Counted from the stretch's first letter, positions 33,567 through 46,052 are shown. The stretch is 64,000 nucleotides of DNA from Dama dama (GCF_033118175.1 NC_083697.1:25518001-25582000); one strand, 5' to 3'. Notes: generated by a model from the sequence alone, not told the origin. Numbers and translations are program-made.

Positions 33567-35929
33567 TAGTTTTAATATTTATTTGATCCAAAAAATAACA
33601 CTGAGACATGTAGAGATATTAGTTCACTAAGATCCCCTCCATTCCTAAGACTCAGCACTGCTATGATACTAGTGAGGTATAATTATACCTGAGGAGTTAT
33701 ACTGACAACCAACAATGTCTTACTTCAGTCACCCAAGATTTCAGGAGCAAAGTACAGATCGTGCCCAGACCTTGTTATTCCCTTTCTAGTTTTCCTTCAC
33801 AAAATCATATTACCTTATTCCTCATTTCTTTCTCTTCTAATGGGTCTTTTTCATACATTGTATTAAATTCTTACTAGAACAATCCTCTTCCAGTAAGTCA
33901 TAGAATTAATAGTAGTCACACTATTTATGTTTCTAGAACAGTACCTCCTCCCCAGTTAAAGCAAAACGAGTCACCTTAGAAAATAAGACCTGCAAAGATG
34001 TAAACAGAATTGATTTGGTCCAGATGGTAATGTTTGGCAGTTGCCTAAAGATTCACATGACCAGAGCTTTAGGACAAATCAATTCCATTACACCTTTTCT
34101 TGGAGATGAGCTGAAAACAAAAACATGGTCAATTCCCAATGTCATTGCAGTTTCTTTGATGTAGAGTCTCCTTCATTAGGGACATAGTTCTGGCACCAGA
34201 GATCAAAACAACTGGTCTTTATTATCTTTTGCTTGTTCCCTCTGATGCTGTTTGTGCCAAGAAAAGGAGGTGAATGATTTCCAACTCGAGTTCGGCCCTC
34301 CTGAGAACTTTGTGGTTTCATGAGTCTGAAAACAGTACAGTCATCCCCAAGACTACTTTGTCCTGTAGTGTTCATAGGGTCCCCTGTTCCCAAAGCAGAC
34401 CTCTAAAAGCCATTTCTTCCAGTTCAACCAGCAGCCAAAAGTCAGCCTTGATAAATACGATTTTAATAAGTGCTAGAAAATCAGGAAATTGCCGGCCCTT
34501 GGCTCTTGTGATTTTTATCATACGGAGTTCCCTACAGAGAGCTGAAGAAGAGCCAGTAATGTGTTGTCCTTTCCATCAGAGTCCTGCTTTAAAAAAAAAA
34601 GTTTGCGTTGAGATATTTTCCCGTCAGGTACTACTGTATTTCAAATGTATTCACCTCTAGGAGAAAAAAGATGAAATTAATTTGAAAACAAAGAGAAGAG
34701 TCTGTAGCAACACTGGCAGAGGACAGAGTTTATAAGCTGGCCCAAGAGTACTCCAAATCTACCATAAGGGAAACATCTGACAAAGAAAAATGTGTGCTGG
34801 CAACTTGTTTGATTGTAATTTCAATGAAAAATTGAAACCATACTTCCATGGGATTAAGCTTCCCTCATTCACCAGAAGGAGGTTCCTGTTAACAAATACA
34901 GACCATGTTAGCATCCCCCACACTTCTCCTTTCAGGCTGCTTGCCCTTAAGTATACATCATGAGCTGGAGATGGAAGAAATTTCCTCAATGTGCTCAGAG
35001 GTGGTAGAGTTGGATTTTAATATGCTGAGGACTAAAGTGGCTGCAATGGTGGCAAAATGTAGACATATGCCTTGCAGATGCAGTATTAATTAAGGGAATA
35101 AATAAGGCCAAAGTGTTTCCCTTCCAGAGAGATAATAAGACTCTCTTGATAGTATACAGAAGAGGCTCATAGTTTACCTATTACTGTGTAACAATGCTGA
35201 ATAGAGGAGGATTCTTTATTTTTCCCATGGGTATGTATTTTCACTGTTGCCATACACAGGAGAGTGGTATAAGGAAAATGGTCATGTTCATGATTTGCAA
35301 AAGAATAAATGTTTGGGAAGGGAAAACAATGCACTGGAACCCAAGGGTCCTTCACAGTATGTGTCTACAAAGAATATCAGAGCTGTTTATAGTATGTAAA
35401 TAACCCAAGAAGTTAGTCAAAGTAGTCATAATTAATGTGTCTAAAGAGTAATGAACTCAAGAATGGTATATGGAAAATACAGCTGAGAGTTGAGCAAAGG
35501 CAAGGCTGGAAGAAGAAATTATTTTGTCTGCGTTTTTACTTACTTATTTTAAATAAGACTGCTGCTTGTCTTGCATTATGCTCCCTACTTACCTCTTTCA
35601 CAGTCCTCTGACCATCCACAGAAACACACAGAAATGACCTTCTGTGAGAAGGTGTTCCATAGGAAAAAAAAAAAAATCAATCCTTGGGACAGAGAAAGGA
35701 TTCTCTACTCCAGTGAAGCTATTTCACTATACAAAGTATTGAATTATTTGGGAGTGTTTGTAAGAGAAATACACATCTGGTGGGAGGAAGGAGAATGCAT
35801 CTGAAGGTTAATCCCTTATGAAAGGGTCTCAGCCAAAGAATCTTCTGTAGAGTGTGTGATGAAATACACACTACTTTCCCCAGGTAGCCCTAATTATGTA
35901 GAAAAATGTCCAATGTTGCCCTGTGCTGT
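33567..35929. other. Long single-copy-looking region
   Basis: About 2.4 kb without a recognised repeat, the longest quiet stretch of this half. Overlapping frames of 128 codons (34274-34660, plus) and 83 codons (34142-34393, minus) resemble no family I know. An A10 tract is at about 34591-34600 and an A13 tract at 35665-35677. Confidence 0.4.
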
Positions 35930-36030
35930 CTACATTTTCTGTAAGTTCCCAAAGGCAGGAGTTCTGTCTTTTAAACATTGACTCTATTATCTGGCATATG
36001 ATTGATGCTCAATTAGTAGAGTCAAATGAA
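35930..36030 (+). mobile_element. L2/MIR-type 3' end fragment
   Basis: 'gtaagttcccaaaggcagga', 'gttctgtcttttaaacattg' and 'gatgctcaattagtagagt' match the shared sense 3' end of L2-type elements. Confidence 0.6.
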
Positions 36031-36223
36031 ATACCCTTTATAGAAACTCTGCTTTTATACAATTCAAGATAAAGTATGTTAAAATCAGAAGCCAAGAATT
36101 TTTTCATTACAAAAATCAACAAGAGCTTCTATAACCAAAGAAAAAGCAGCTAGCTTTTCAGATATGATTAACTCCAATCACACCAATATCAGCCCAAGCC
36201 TGATTTGTTTTACACATTTTGTG

Positions 36224-36443
36224 ATGTGCACACGCTCAGTTGTATCCGACTCCTTGTGACCACATGGACTGTAGCCCTTATTCCTTATCCATGGACTGTC
36301 CATGGATTTCCCAGGCAAGAATCCTGGAGTAGGTTGCCATTTCCTATTCCAAGCAATCTTTCCAACCTCGGATCAAACCCACCTCTCTTGTATCTCTTAC
36401 ATTGGCAGATATTCTTTTACCACTGTGTCACCTGGGAAGCCCC
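36224..36443 (-). mobile_element. Bov-tA SINE, diverged
   Basis: Antisense Bov-tA: 'cacgctcagttgtatccgac', 'aggcaagaatcctggagtag', head 'gtgtcacctgggaagcccc'. It contains an extra 'ttccttatccatggactg' insertion and other changes. No clear target duplication. Confidence 0.88.
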
Positions 36444-36645
36444 TATACACTTCTTCCATTACTTTAATGGTCAGCCTAAACCTTGAAATTATCCTAAGGC
36501 TAAATTACTATGAGTGTGCACACGAGGAGGAATCACTCTAATAATTCTTTCTGCCTGCAAAGCAAGAATGATGTACCACTTACTTCAGAGTGTACACAAG
36601 TAAAAGTCACATGGGGCACTGAAAATACTATACATTTCTGACTTA

Positions 36646-37690
36646 TGTGTGGATCTCAACAAACTGAGGAAACTTCCTAAAGAGATGGTTCCAGACCACC
36701 TAACCTGTTTTCTGAGAAACCTGTATGCAGGCCAAGAAGCAACAGTTAGAACTGAACATGGAACAATAGACTGGTTCAAAATTGGGAAAGGAGTACAACA
36801 GGCTGTATAATATATTGTCACTCTGCTTATTTAACTTATATTCAGAGTATATCATGCGAAATGCCAGACTGGATGAATTGAAAGCTGGAATCAAAATTGC
36901 TGAGAGGAATGACAACCTCAGATATGCAAATGATACCACTCTAATGGCAGAAAGTGAAGAGCCTCTTGATAAGGGTGAAAGAGGAGAGTGAAAAAGCTGG
37001 TTTAAAACTCAACATTAAAAAAAAAATAAAACTAAGATCATGGCATCAGGTCCCATCACTTTATGGCAAATTGAAGAGAGAACAGTGGAAACAATGACAG
37101 ATTTTGGGTTCCAAAATCACTAAGGACAGTGACTGCAGTCATGAAATTAAAAGACAATTGCTCCTTGGAAGGAAAGTTATGACAAACCTAGACAGCAGAT
37201 TAAAAATCAGAGATATCACTTTGCTGACAAAAGTCCATAAGTCAAAGCTATGGTTTTTCCAATAGTCACGTACAGATGTGAGAGTTGGACCATAAAGAAG
37301 GCTGAGTGCCAAAGAATTGATGCTTTCAAACTGTGATGCTGGAGAAGACTCTCAAGAGTCCCTTGGATTGCAAGAATATCAATGAATCCTAAAGGAAATC
37401 AACCCTAAATACTCATTGGAAGGACTGATGCTGAAGCTGAAGCTCCAATATTTCGGCCACCCAATGTGAAAAGCCGACTCATTGGAAAAGACCCTGATGC
37501 TGGGAAAGATTGAAGGCAAAAGGAGAAGAAGGTGGCAGAGGGTGAGATGGTTAGATAGCATCACTGACTCAACGGACATTTATTTGAGCAAACTCCAGGA
37601 GATAATGAAGGACAGGGAAGCCTGGTGTGCTGCAGTCCATGAGGTTGCAAAGAGTTGGATACAACTTAGTGACTGAACACCACCACCACC
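36646..37690 (+). mobile_element. BovB LINE 3' third
   Basis: Sense BovB from mid reverse transcriptase ('tgtgtggatctcaacaaact') to the 3' terminus ('agtgactgaacaccaccacc'). The catalytic box reads 'LRYANDTTLMAES', the first catalytic Asp being Asn, and frames are broken on both sides. An (ACC)n tail closes it. 5'-truncated; no target duplication found. Confidence 0.94.
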
Positions 37691-38857
37691 AGATTTTATT
37701 TAGAAACTGTTCTTTAAAGAGGAAAGAATTGTTCTTCCATGTCCTGGGTCCCAGAAGGCAGGCCACATGTCTTGGTAGGAGGAAGTTTATATTATAAATG
37801 GCCTGAGGGAGAATCTCTTTCCTCTGTGAATAGCTAGTACAGCTCTACCAGATCATGATGTTGCTTGCAGGTAAAAGGATGAATGAAAACTCTGTTGTCC
37901 TGGATAGTAGAAACAGAGAGAAAAGAATTGTTTTCCAAAATTCTGTCTTTCCAATGTACCAAAAGGCAAACTGAAGAAATGAAAATCACTAGAAACACAG
38001 GATACGCAATCACAAAGATCAACTAGAAACAAAAGCACTTGTTAGATGGCAAAGATTTGAGAAAACAGCAATAACTAAAAGATAGCACAGTATAGATGAT
38101 AGCTGTAGACAGTGGACTACTACAATATCTTAAAACTGTAATCCTTAAGTATGCATTGTACTTGATCTGTAAAACAGTGCTTTCATTGCGTTCAGTACTT
38201 ACTGAACTTCTGCTTTAATATTGAATAAGGTCTAAAGTTGTGGAGGTAACGAGAAACATGACCTTTCTCCTATTTAACAATCATATATAAATAGATATCA
38301 AGTATTGGAAAAAAAATAAAAATTAAAACAAAAAAAAAAAAATAAAAATCAAATAACCTGAAAGTCAGCATGAAGAAAATTCAATAAAGATTTTTGTTTT
38401 TAACAGATTCTAGTTTAGTAATCAATAATCTTTCTCCACAGGTGAATAGCTCCAAATTGTAACAAAGAATTTTAGTTGAGTAGGGTTGTTAAGCAATAGA
38501 ATGGTTGGCACAAATAAGGTGCATAATCTTCTTTTTTGTTTTGTTTTGAGATCTTAAATGAATTCTTATCTCCTGGGATGGTTAACTAGCAATCCAACTA
38601 AATGGCAAAGACACATTATTTTCAAATTTATCTTTTGATCTCAGTTTACAATTTCATAAATACAATTTTCATAAAAATATTTCCAAGCCCTATATAATTT
38701 GACAAACAGGTCTTTTCCTTCTGAAGAGAACTCAGGAAGCATTAGATGGGTGCTTAGGGATCAAGCATTTAAGAAACAATATGCTGGCCTATGTAATTTT
38801 AAATAGTTTTAATATCTTGACTGCATGAAAAGATTTAAGTCTTATCTGTTTCTTCCT
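37691..38857. other. Unassigned DNA
   Basis: Single-copy-looking, with an A-rich run at about 38310-38345. No supported gene or repeat family. Confidence 0.4.
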
Positions 38858-38990
38858 AGCTGTATGTCTTGAGACAAGTCTCTTGATCTTTCTGAAACAT
38901 ATTCCTTATTTTTAACATGTGTGTCGTCATACCTGTCTCAAAGGTTGAGCTTAGATGGAATAATGCATTATAAAGTCTTGGTGAAGTTTA
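38858..38990 (+). mobile_element. MIR SINE
   Basis: Sense MIR core: 'cctagctgtatgtcttgaga', 'aagtctcttgatctttctga', 'ttgagcttagatggaataat'. Confidence 0.75.
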
Positions 38991-40231
38991 CTTTGTTTGA
39001 TATATGAACAAAAGATATGGCTTTTAAAATACAGAATATTCATATGCTTTAATATGCTTCCTTTTAGAATCACTTAACATCATAATCTCTGAAGTATTTA
39101 TCACCAAGAGATACAGTATTTGTGAGGAATCTCTAATTTTTATCAGTAAATTAAAGTTTTCACTCTAATATTGTGGCACTCAGTTTCTTCTGAAACATTT
39201 TTTTTACATATTAAGTTTATTGGATTGAATTGTCATTCTTAGGACTAGCCAAAAATGACCCTGATAAGCATTACCTTGGCTTGTGCTAACACAGGTTTTC
39301 CTTATTCACGTTGCAAATTATTGCCCAAAATAGAGATTCTCAAAGAGCTGTTTTGTAATATCTCTGTCCTTCAAATACGTCAAAAGGCCATATGGTGTAG
39401 CCTCAGGGAAAAATAAGACATTTGGGGAGCTGTAAACAGAACAGCAGCCTAAATGCTCAAGTGACCTGAACTCCAGACAGATCACACAAGGATTTGCCAA
39501 ACAAGAATGAAGTTCTTATGACACAAACACAGCTGAAAAATGAGTTGATCTGATGAACTTTTGCATGATTCATAGTCAGAATACAATGAAATACAAGGAG
39601 ACCTGAGAGATTCATTGAGAGCCTATTAAACCTTTATCACTCTTTAGTCTCCAGAGAATCTAGTTATTCAAAAAATGTGACATATAATCTGGCTCATTCA
39701 ACCTGTCAATGCTATTTCCACTTCCAGGAGGAACACCGCCTCTTGGCGCATTTTGCTGGTGGCAATATTTGATAAAATATTCTATTTGAGAGTGATATGT
39801 GGGGGTGGGGAACTAATTCTCCTCAAATAACCTACCACTTCTATGAAATCCTGGCTTTGTAGTCCCATGTCATTGAATTTTACAGAGAAGGATTTTTTTT
39901 TTTCTTTTTACATTGGGAGAAAATCCAAAATAAAGAGACTTCAGAAATAGGACTCACTTCACTCTGCAGGGACAACAAAGGAGCTTCACATGTGCTGAGA
40001 GTGTACTTCCTTAAGTAGTTACATGTGGTTTGCATCTGTTCATCTCTTGAGCACCTTATATCTTTAGCATTTCTTTGTTTAGTGAAATTTCCATTAGCTT
40101 TAATTATATAATAAAAACATCTTTCCAAAATGGCACCCTTTTGAGTTGTGAGCCTTGTATCCTTTGCTAAGGTAAATTATTTTGTGGTTGTTTCAAATAA
40201 TAGGAATCTCCTGAGAAAAGTGCTAATAATT
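38991..40231. other. Single-copy-looking AT-rich DNA
   Basis: About 1.2 kb with no recognised repeat beyond T-runs (39893-39907). No supported gene. Confidence 0.45.
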
Positions 40232-40310
40232 TGAACCCATTCATTTCATTCAACAGATGTTTATTGAATGCATATTAGGCTAAATGCTGGATACTTCTCA
40301 GGTCTTCCTC
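40232..40310 (-). mobile_element. L2 3' end fragment, antisense
   Basis: 'cattcaacagatgtttattg' then 'aatgcatattaggctaaatg' matches the antisense L2 3' terminus (ATTCAACAAATATTTATTGAG type). Confidence 0.6.
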
Positions 40311-40363
40311 TAATTCTCACCATTTGTTAAACATGCACTCTATACACTGATGTTCCTTTGACT

Positions 40364-40396
40364 ATTAATTGGAAATTTTCAAAATTTCCAATTAAT
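40364..40396. repeat. Perfect 33-bp palindrome, one-base spacer
   Basis: Arms 'attaattggaaatttt' (40364-40379) and 'aaaatttccaattaat' (40381-40396) are exact reverse complements around a single C. It could extrude as a hairpin. Confidence 0.97.
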
Positions 40397-40490
40397 TTCT
40401 ATTTAAAATAATACTATTATTATTATGGTATACCATTATATAAAAAAATACCGTCAATTTCTATTTAAAATACTACTATTTATTTATTAC
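40393..40490. repeat. Direct duplication next to the palindrome
   Basis: 'aatttctatttaaaata' occurs at about 40394 and again at about 40458, each followed by ACTACTATT/ATTATT-type DNA. This suggests a local duplication starting at the palindrome's right arm. Confidence 0.8.
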
Positions 40491-40524
40491 CCTACACGCA
40501 GATAAATTGGGATGAAGACTGTGA

Positions 40525-40625
40525 ATCCCAGGTTCTAGTCTGCACAGTCTTAAACAAGTCCCTTCATCTGTGGTCTTGGGTGTTCTCCTGAGTGAATTAG
40601 AAAATCACTAAGGTCCTTCTCATTC
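40525..40625 (+). mobile_element. Possible MIR fragment
   Basis: 'tcccaggttctagtctgcac', 'taaacaagtcccttcatctg' and 'aaaatcactaaggtccttct' follow sense MIR order loosely. Confidence 0.4.
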
Positions 40626-40676
40626 TTGGACTTGTGGGTTCTCCATGGAATAGCGTACTATCAAAATGTGATCTGA

Positions 40677-40988
40677 GGGACTTCCTTGGTGGTCCAGTGG
40701 TTGAGAACTTGCCTGCCAATGCAGGGGACATGGGTTCGATACCTGGTCTGGGAGGATCCCACATGTCACTGGACAGCTAAGCCCAAGCACTGCAGCTGTG
40801 AGCCCACGCGTCACAACTACTCAAGCCCACGTACCTAAAGCCCATGCTTCACAACAACAGAAGCCACTGCAAGGAGAAGCCTTCACACCACAACTAGAGA
40901 GTGGCCCCTATTCACCCATTGCAACTAGAAAAAGCCTGTGAAATAATGAAGACCCAGCACAGCTAAAAATAAATAAAAATTTTTTAAA
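40677..40988 (+). mobile_element. CHR-type tRNA-derived SINE
   Basis: Sense CHR SINE, a family shared by ruminants and whales/hippos: head 'ttggtggtccagtggttgag', 'atgggttcgatacctggtct', then the repetitive 'tcacaactactcaagcccac' and 'acaccacaactagagagtgg' body, ending 'agctaaaaataaataaaaat'. Full length or nearly so. Confidence 0.88.
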
Positions 40989-42735
40989 AGTCCGGGTGAT
41001 GGATGTGTCTAAAAAAAAATTAAAATTATAATCTGAAATTTCTGTCTCCAAAGGCAATATGCTCCTGACAATTCCTACACAATATTCTGTCTTCAGCACT
41101 CACTGACTATGAGGAGGCACAGATCCCTTGGGGTGAATGCCATCGACTCAGAATTATTTTTGTCAAACACAATGATAACTACTTCCTCCACACTCAATGT
41201 CAAACTCAATCTCTAACCTAAAGGTTAACTGTTCTATGGTCTAACTGTCAGCTGCACACAGTCTGTCTGGTCGAACCTCTGATGACTGGCTCTGGCTGTC
41301 AGGCGAGAAGCCGGTTAGAAAATATTTGGATCCTGGATCCTGGACACTGACTCTGGGGCTTTCTGATCCAGAGGGAGGTATCAAATATTATGTGGATCAG
41401 GCACTGAGGCCCTTCCCAGCATAGTCAGGTTTCCGCTGTAATTGCAATGCTATAAACTGGATAGTAGCTGCCTCAGTGTGACGTGTCTCAGTCTAGAATG
41501 GTCTGAATGGTCCAGTGGGAGCAAACTTTTAAGGCCCTCCCAAACATAGAGCTCACAGCAGCCTGAAACCCCACCCCAGCTGCACACAGCTGCTTGCAGC
41601 CTGCCTAACCTGCGCTGAACATTCCCTGCCATATTTAAGTCAGCTGCCCTTGTATTTGTGGGGCCAGAGGGAAAAGGAGAAGAGGACAGAAAGTGAGAGA
41701 GAAGGAAATAGGGGTCTTCATGTCCTGTGACCTCAAGGAATTATCATCTGAATAAGTTTGAAAATTCTTTCCTTGTACCGAGTCACTGTGTTTCTCCAGA
41801 TAAGAGAGGTGAACCTCAGTAGGTTTAACAACAATGTCTGAAGCATTTCTGAAATCAGGTCTGTTAATTTGATTAAATACCCAGAGAGCAGATTCAGTCT
41901 TCTTTCTGCCTTTCACAACTCCTTCACAAGCCCTGCATCCCAGGACCCTTTTTCATTCCTCAGCCTCCCCCTCCACCAGCCCTCATCTCTCATTTCCCCT
42001 CTAACTCAGTGTTCATGTCTCTCTCTGAGTCTCTCGGTGGTTCCCTGTGTGTGGCTGTATCACTTTCTGTCTGTCTTTGTCTCTTTCTGACTTAACTTCA
42101 ATCTCTCTTGGCCTATGACTATGTGAGTTTCTCTTTCTGTGTTTGTTTCTCCCTTCTTGCCTCTTCCCCAAATCGCTCCTGATCAAGTAGAAAATAAAAC
42201 AAATGTAATGTTTCTAAATACACATCTGCCACTGATATAACTGCCAATGCTTCTCTTAAAAGTTTGTGTTAATATAAATGTATATTGAGAAAGAAAATAT
42301 AGAATTGCTCTCTTCTAGGTATTTCCCATAAAAAGGAGGTTGGGGAAGACCTGGAAATTCTCTTCTCAGGAGGGCTCAGATGATGGCTACCAAGGACCCC
42401 AAATCCTCAGCACGTGCACTCCCTAGCGGGAACACTCAGCCCTGGCGTGATGGTGTGTGGTAGAGCCGCAGCCTATCACCTCGCGGGCTCTCGCTGTCTC
42501 CAGGGGCTGGCGCTCGTCTCTGCTCTGGGACCCTTCCAGGAGGTGGTTTTTTTAAGGTAGCAAAACAGATTCGTAGAGCACAGGCTTTTCTTTCCTTTTC
42601 TTTATGTATGAAATGGAGATGACACTAAGCTGCCTTATGAAAGTTTCAAGGTTCTTGGGACAATGAAATGATAATGTGTAGTGTGCGGGGAATAGCTTTT
42701 TGTTTGGTTTGGTTTTCTGATTTATTCATTCTGAA
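40989..42735. other. Unassigned, GC-richer region with CpG cluster
   Basis: About 1.7 kb without a recognised repeat. 41260-41640 is unusually GC-rich for the window, with 'ggatcctggatcct' tandem words. 41955-42160 is pyrimidine-rich (TCTCTCTGAGTCTCTC type). 42415-42530 has a CpG cluster ('cacctcgcgggctctcgctg'). No open frame or clear promoter can be supported; this is the best place to look for a conserved or regulatory element. Confidence 0.4.
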
Positions 42736-42945
42736 GAGCAGTGGTCTCAACTGAGGCAGTTTTGACTCCCAGGGGCACATTTGGTAATGTCTGGAGACGA
42801 TTTTGGCTGGGACATTCGTTACCAGAATTGACTGCATAGAAGCCAAAGATGCTGCTAAATCTCCGACAGTGCACAGGGCATTTTACCACGTCAAAGAATC
42901 ATCCAGTCCAAAATAATGCCAATAGTGCAGAGGCTGAGAAACCCT
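42736..42945. mobile_element. MER5A (hAT-Charlie MITE)
   Basis: A near-complete nonautonomous hAT element. Left end 'agcagtggtctcaactgagg', body 'ggggcacatttggtaatgtc', 'aagatgctgctaaatctccg', right end 'gaggctgagaaaccctg', complementary to the left. An 8-bp duplication is no longer recognisable. Confidence 0.88.
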
Positions 42946-43209
42946 GATTTAGAATGAGAAACTTTTTAGAATGATCTTATTTTTCTTATTATTGTATCAT
43001 CATTTTACTTCCATTATGTTATTATTTTTAACATGCCTTTTCTATAAATGTATTTTACACATTTTGTCACCCTGGCACATCTATGATGGTACTCCATGCC
43101 TCAAGCTAAAGGAAGTTGGCCACCTTCTGCTCTTTGGCCATCCAGCTCCTAATATCCATTCCTTTGATGAACCCCTGGACAATACAAATAACATGCTATA
43201 TTAAGTTAT

Positions 43210-43427
43210 GGGCTTTCCTGGTGGCTCAGTGCTAAAGAACCTCCCTGCCAGTGCAGGAAATGCGGGTTTGATCCCTGGGCCGGGAAAATCGCTGGAGGAG
43301 GGCAAGGCGACCTACTCCAGTATTCTTGCCTGGGAAATCCCATGCTCAGAAGAGCCTGGTGGGCTACAGTCCGTGGGGTTGCAAAGAGTTGGACATGACT
43401 TAGCGACTAAATAACAAAAGCAACAAA
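43210..43427 (+). mobile_element. Bov-tA SINE
   Basis: Sense Bov-tA: 'gggctttcctggtggctcag', 'tgatccctgggccgggaaaa', 'ctccagtattcttgcctggg'. Target duplication of 12 bp with one mismatch: 'atattaagttat' (43198-43209) and 'atatttagttat' (43428-43439). Confidence 0.95.
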
Positions 43428-43494
43428 ATATTTAGTTATACAAAGACTCACAAGTCCAAATGACAAATACAGCAATTACAAGTCCAGTGACACC

Positions 43495-43905
43495 ATAGCT
43501 CAATTTATTCACTCAACCATCCGAAAAATGATAATTAATTTGGGTGAGGCATTGTGATAAGTGCTGGGAAACAGATTTAAAATAAACCCAGATATGATCT
43601 CTACCACCAACTTACAGTTAAATTTTAATAAAAGTAAAAAAATAAAAAATTACAATTAAATTTGTAACTACAAACTACAATAAAGCTATAAATATGGATT
43701 CTAAGAATGCAAATAACCAAAGGGATCTTATTTTAAATGTGAGAAAGGGTTGAGAAGCATCAAGGAAGTTTTCTCTGATTGACAGCGGAGCTCTGACCTG
43801 AGGGAAGGGTAGGAGTTAGCCAGGCTAGAAACCTTTCCAGAAAAGAAAACAGCATGTGGCAAGACTCTAAGGTCAGAAAAAGTTTAGTCACTTAAACAGT
43901 TGAGA
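43495..43905 (-). mobile_element. L2 LINE, antisense
   Basis: Antisense L2: 'aggcattgtgataagtgctg', then 'gatatgatctctaccaccaa', 'gagctctgacctgagggaag' and 'aacagcatgtggcaagactc'. Same order as the first L2 of the window. Diverged, with no open frame. Confidence 0.6.
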
Positions 43906-44139
43906 TTTCAAATATATTTGTCTCCTTGTCTTGAATCATCCAAGTTCTTTGTGAAAACTGGTAACTGCATAAGGCTGCATTTCTAATTGCTTATAGTCTC
44001 ATAAAATGACAAAGCTTTTTTGAGGGGAAAATACATTAATATAATCACAGCAAGTGTATTAATGAATGTGATATGATCATGAATAATAAGCCCCACATAA
44101 GGGAAGTTAAAGTCTATAAATATTGTCTATATGTAAGAG

Positions 44140-44275
44140 ATGCCTAACTCCTTAATTTAACAATTGGAAACAAAGAAATTGGGTGGCCTCCATGAACATC
44201 ACACCTCAAGTTATTTGGAGGGCTAGGACTAGACCCTAGGTCTCCTGACTCTTGTCCTTATTTGGGATGTAGCAC
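44140..44275 (-). mobile_element. MIR SINE, antisense
   Basis: 'aattggaaacaaagaaattg', 'cacacctcaagttatttgga', 'ctagaccctaggtctcctga': antisense MIR core to tRNA-like part. Confidence 0.65.
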
Positions 44276-45256
44276 CCAAATATTGCAGTATTATAATGAA
44301 AGGCCACAGTTTTTCTATAAAATATCCCATGTTTCCAAAATCAAAGACAAACATTATTATATATTGACAACTAGCCTAATGTACTGTGGAAATTTTTTGG
44401 TCGTTTCATTCAAAGATTAATAAATTAAGCAGCTCTTCTTCAAATAAAATGATCAAAATATAGCAGGTTAATAAAATTGAATTTTACTTTTTAATAGACA
44501 AAATAATGTAGAGAAGAAAATACATTTAAAATTTTTTCTTATGTATGCTAGATAAATTTTGGTTGAACTTTCAGATTCACTCTTTACCCTTCTTGAATTT
44601 GGTTATGCACAGGCTTGATGCGGGTGGAGGGTAGAGCTAGCAGCAGAGGCTTGATCTATATACACTGTATCAACACTGTATCTGGCTTTTGGTTGGGTTT
44701 GACCAGTTGGGTAGCACGGGCAGGAACGAGGGAGGGAAGCGATTAGGATATTGATTAGCCCAGGCTGCCTCCATGCAGGGTGTCCATGGGATGGGTGCAC
44801 CCCTTGATCACAGTCTCCTGTCAGGCTTCCAACTCAAGAATGTTTCTTTCTCTCCCTCTCCCCCTCTTTTCCCACTCTTTTTCTCTCTCTCTGTTCCAAT
44901 AACCACATCCCCCATGAGGTCTAGAGACAATGGTAACAGAGCCCTCTTTACTCACTAATTCCAGAGTACCATATCATCCTTTTGGTTTACTTACACTCAT
45001 CCCACACCTTTGGAATAGTCGTTTTTAAAAAAGTCTCCTCAAATTAATTTAAATGTCCGTCAGTTAGCTATGTTTCCTCAATCTGCCTTTCCCAATACTG
45101 GACAGGAAGAAGGTACTGCCTATCAGTAACAACCTCTCTGTCGGCTCGTCACACTACATGAGAGTCACAGAGTACAGCAGAGTTTTTTATGTCATATCTG
45201 AGTTGTATCTTTCATCCCAGAGATCTCACAATGAGATGAGGCTTCAGTGTTGCCTT
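44276..45256. other. Unassigned DNA with a CT tract
   Basis: No recognised repeat apart from a pyrimidine-rich tract at about 44845-44905 ('tctccctctccccctctttt'). 44600-44830 is moderately GC-rich. No gene can be supported. Confidence 0.4.
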
Positions 45257-45267
45257 CTTTATTCATT

Positions 45268-45470
45268 TCGTGTGTGCTCAGTCATGTCTGACTCTTTGCC
45301 ATCCCATGGACTGAGGCCCACCAGGCTCCTCTGTCCATGGAATTCTCCAGGCAAGAATACTGGAGTGGGTAGCCATTCCCCTCTCCAGGAATTTTGCAAC
45401 CCGCAGATTGAACCCACCTCTCCTGCATTGGCAGGCAGATCCTTTACCTCTTGAGCCACCTGGGAAGCCC
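45268..45470 (-). mobile_element. Bov-tA SINE
   Basis: Antisense Bov-tA: 'tgtgtgctcagtcatgtctg', 'caggcaagaatactggagtg', 'gagccacctgggaagccc'. Perfect 11-bp target duplication 'tctttattcat' at 45257-45267 and 45471-45481. Confidence 0.96.
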
Positions 45471-45589
45471 TCTTTATTCATAACCCATCCCTCCGTGGGC
45501 CTGGATCTTTGACTAATGCTTTTGAAGCCTCTACAGTGACTATTTCTCTTGGAACCATTTGAGATCAAACCCTTCCCTTTCGGACCCTG

Positions 45590-46052
45590 TTTGGGGTTGA
45601 AATGTATCCCCTCAAAAGACATTGAAGTCCTAAACCCCAGGACCTGTGAATGTGCCATTTTATGGAAATAGAATCTCTGCAGACAAGTCAAAATGAGTTC
45701 CTATTCAGCTAAAGTGGATTCTAATCCAGCATGACTGTTACCCTTATTAAAAAAAAAAAAAAAAAAAAAAGGATGAGAGAGACAGACACAGGGAAATACC
45801 ACGTGACAAAGCCAGCAGAGAATGGGTGAGATGTCTACAAGCCAAGGAGCATCAAGGATTGCCAGCAGCACTGGAAGCTAAGAGCCCGCACAGAGCAACT
45901 TCTCCCCTAGGCCCTTCAGAAAGAGCATAACCTTGATAACATCTTAATTTTAGACTTCTGGCCTCCTGAATTGAGACAGTAAATTTCTGTTGTTTTAAGC
46001 TGTCCACGTTAGAAGCACTTTGTTACAGTAGCCCTAAGAAACTAATGTAGAT
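45590..46052 (+). mobile_element. MLT1-class LTR (ERVL-MaLR), solo
   Basis: Sense MaLR LTR: 'tgaagtcctaaaccccagga', 'cctgtgaatgtgccatttta', 'ctacaagccaaggagcatca', then the polyadenylation side 'agtaaatttctgttgtttta' and the end 'gccctaagaaactaatgtag'. An A22 tract at about 45749-45770 has expanded in its middle. No internal retroviral sequence is attached. Confidence 0.8.

Noticed and set aside
34142..34660. Overlapping frames of 83 and 128 codons on opposite strands
   Set aside because: I find no motif, signal peptide or family match. Without conservation or transcript data they cannot be called genes.
41630..41645. 'catatttaagtc' as a TATA-box promoter
   Set aside because: A single AT-rich word without initiator, conservation or a downstream frame is not enough to call a promoter.
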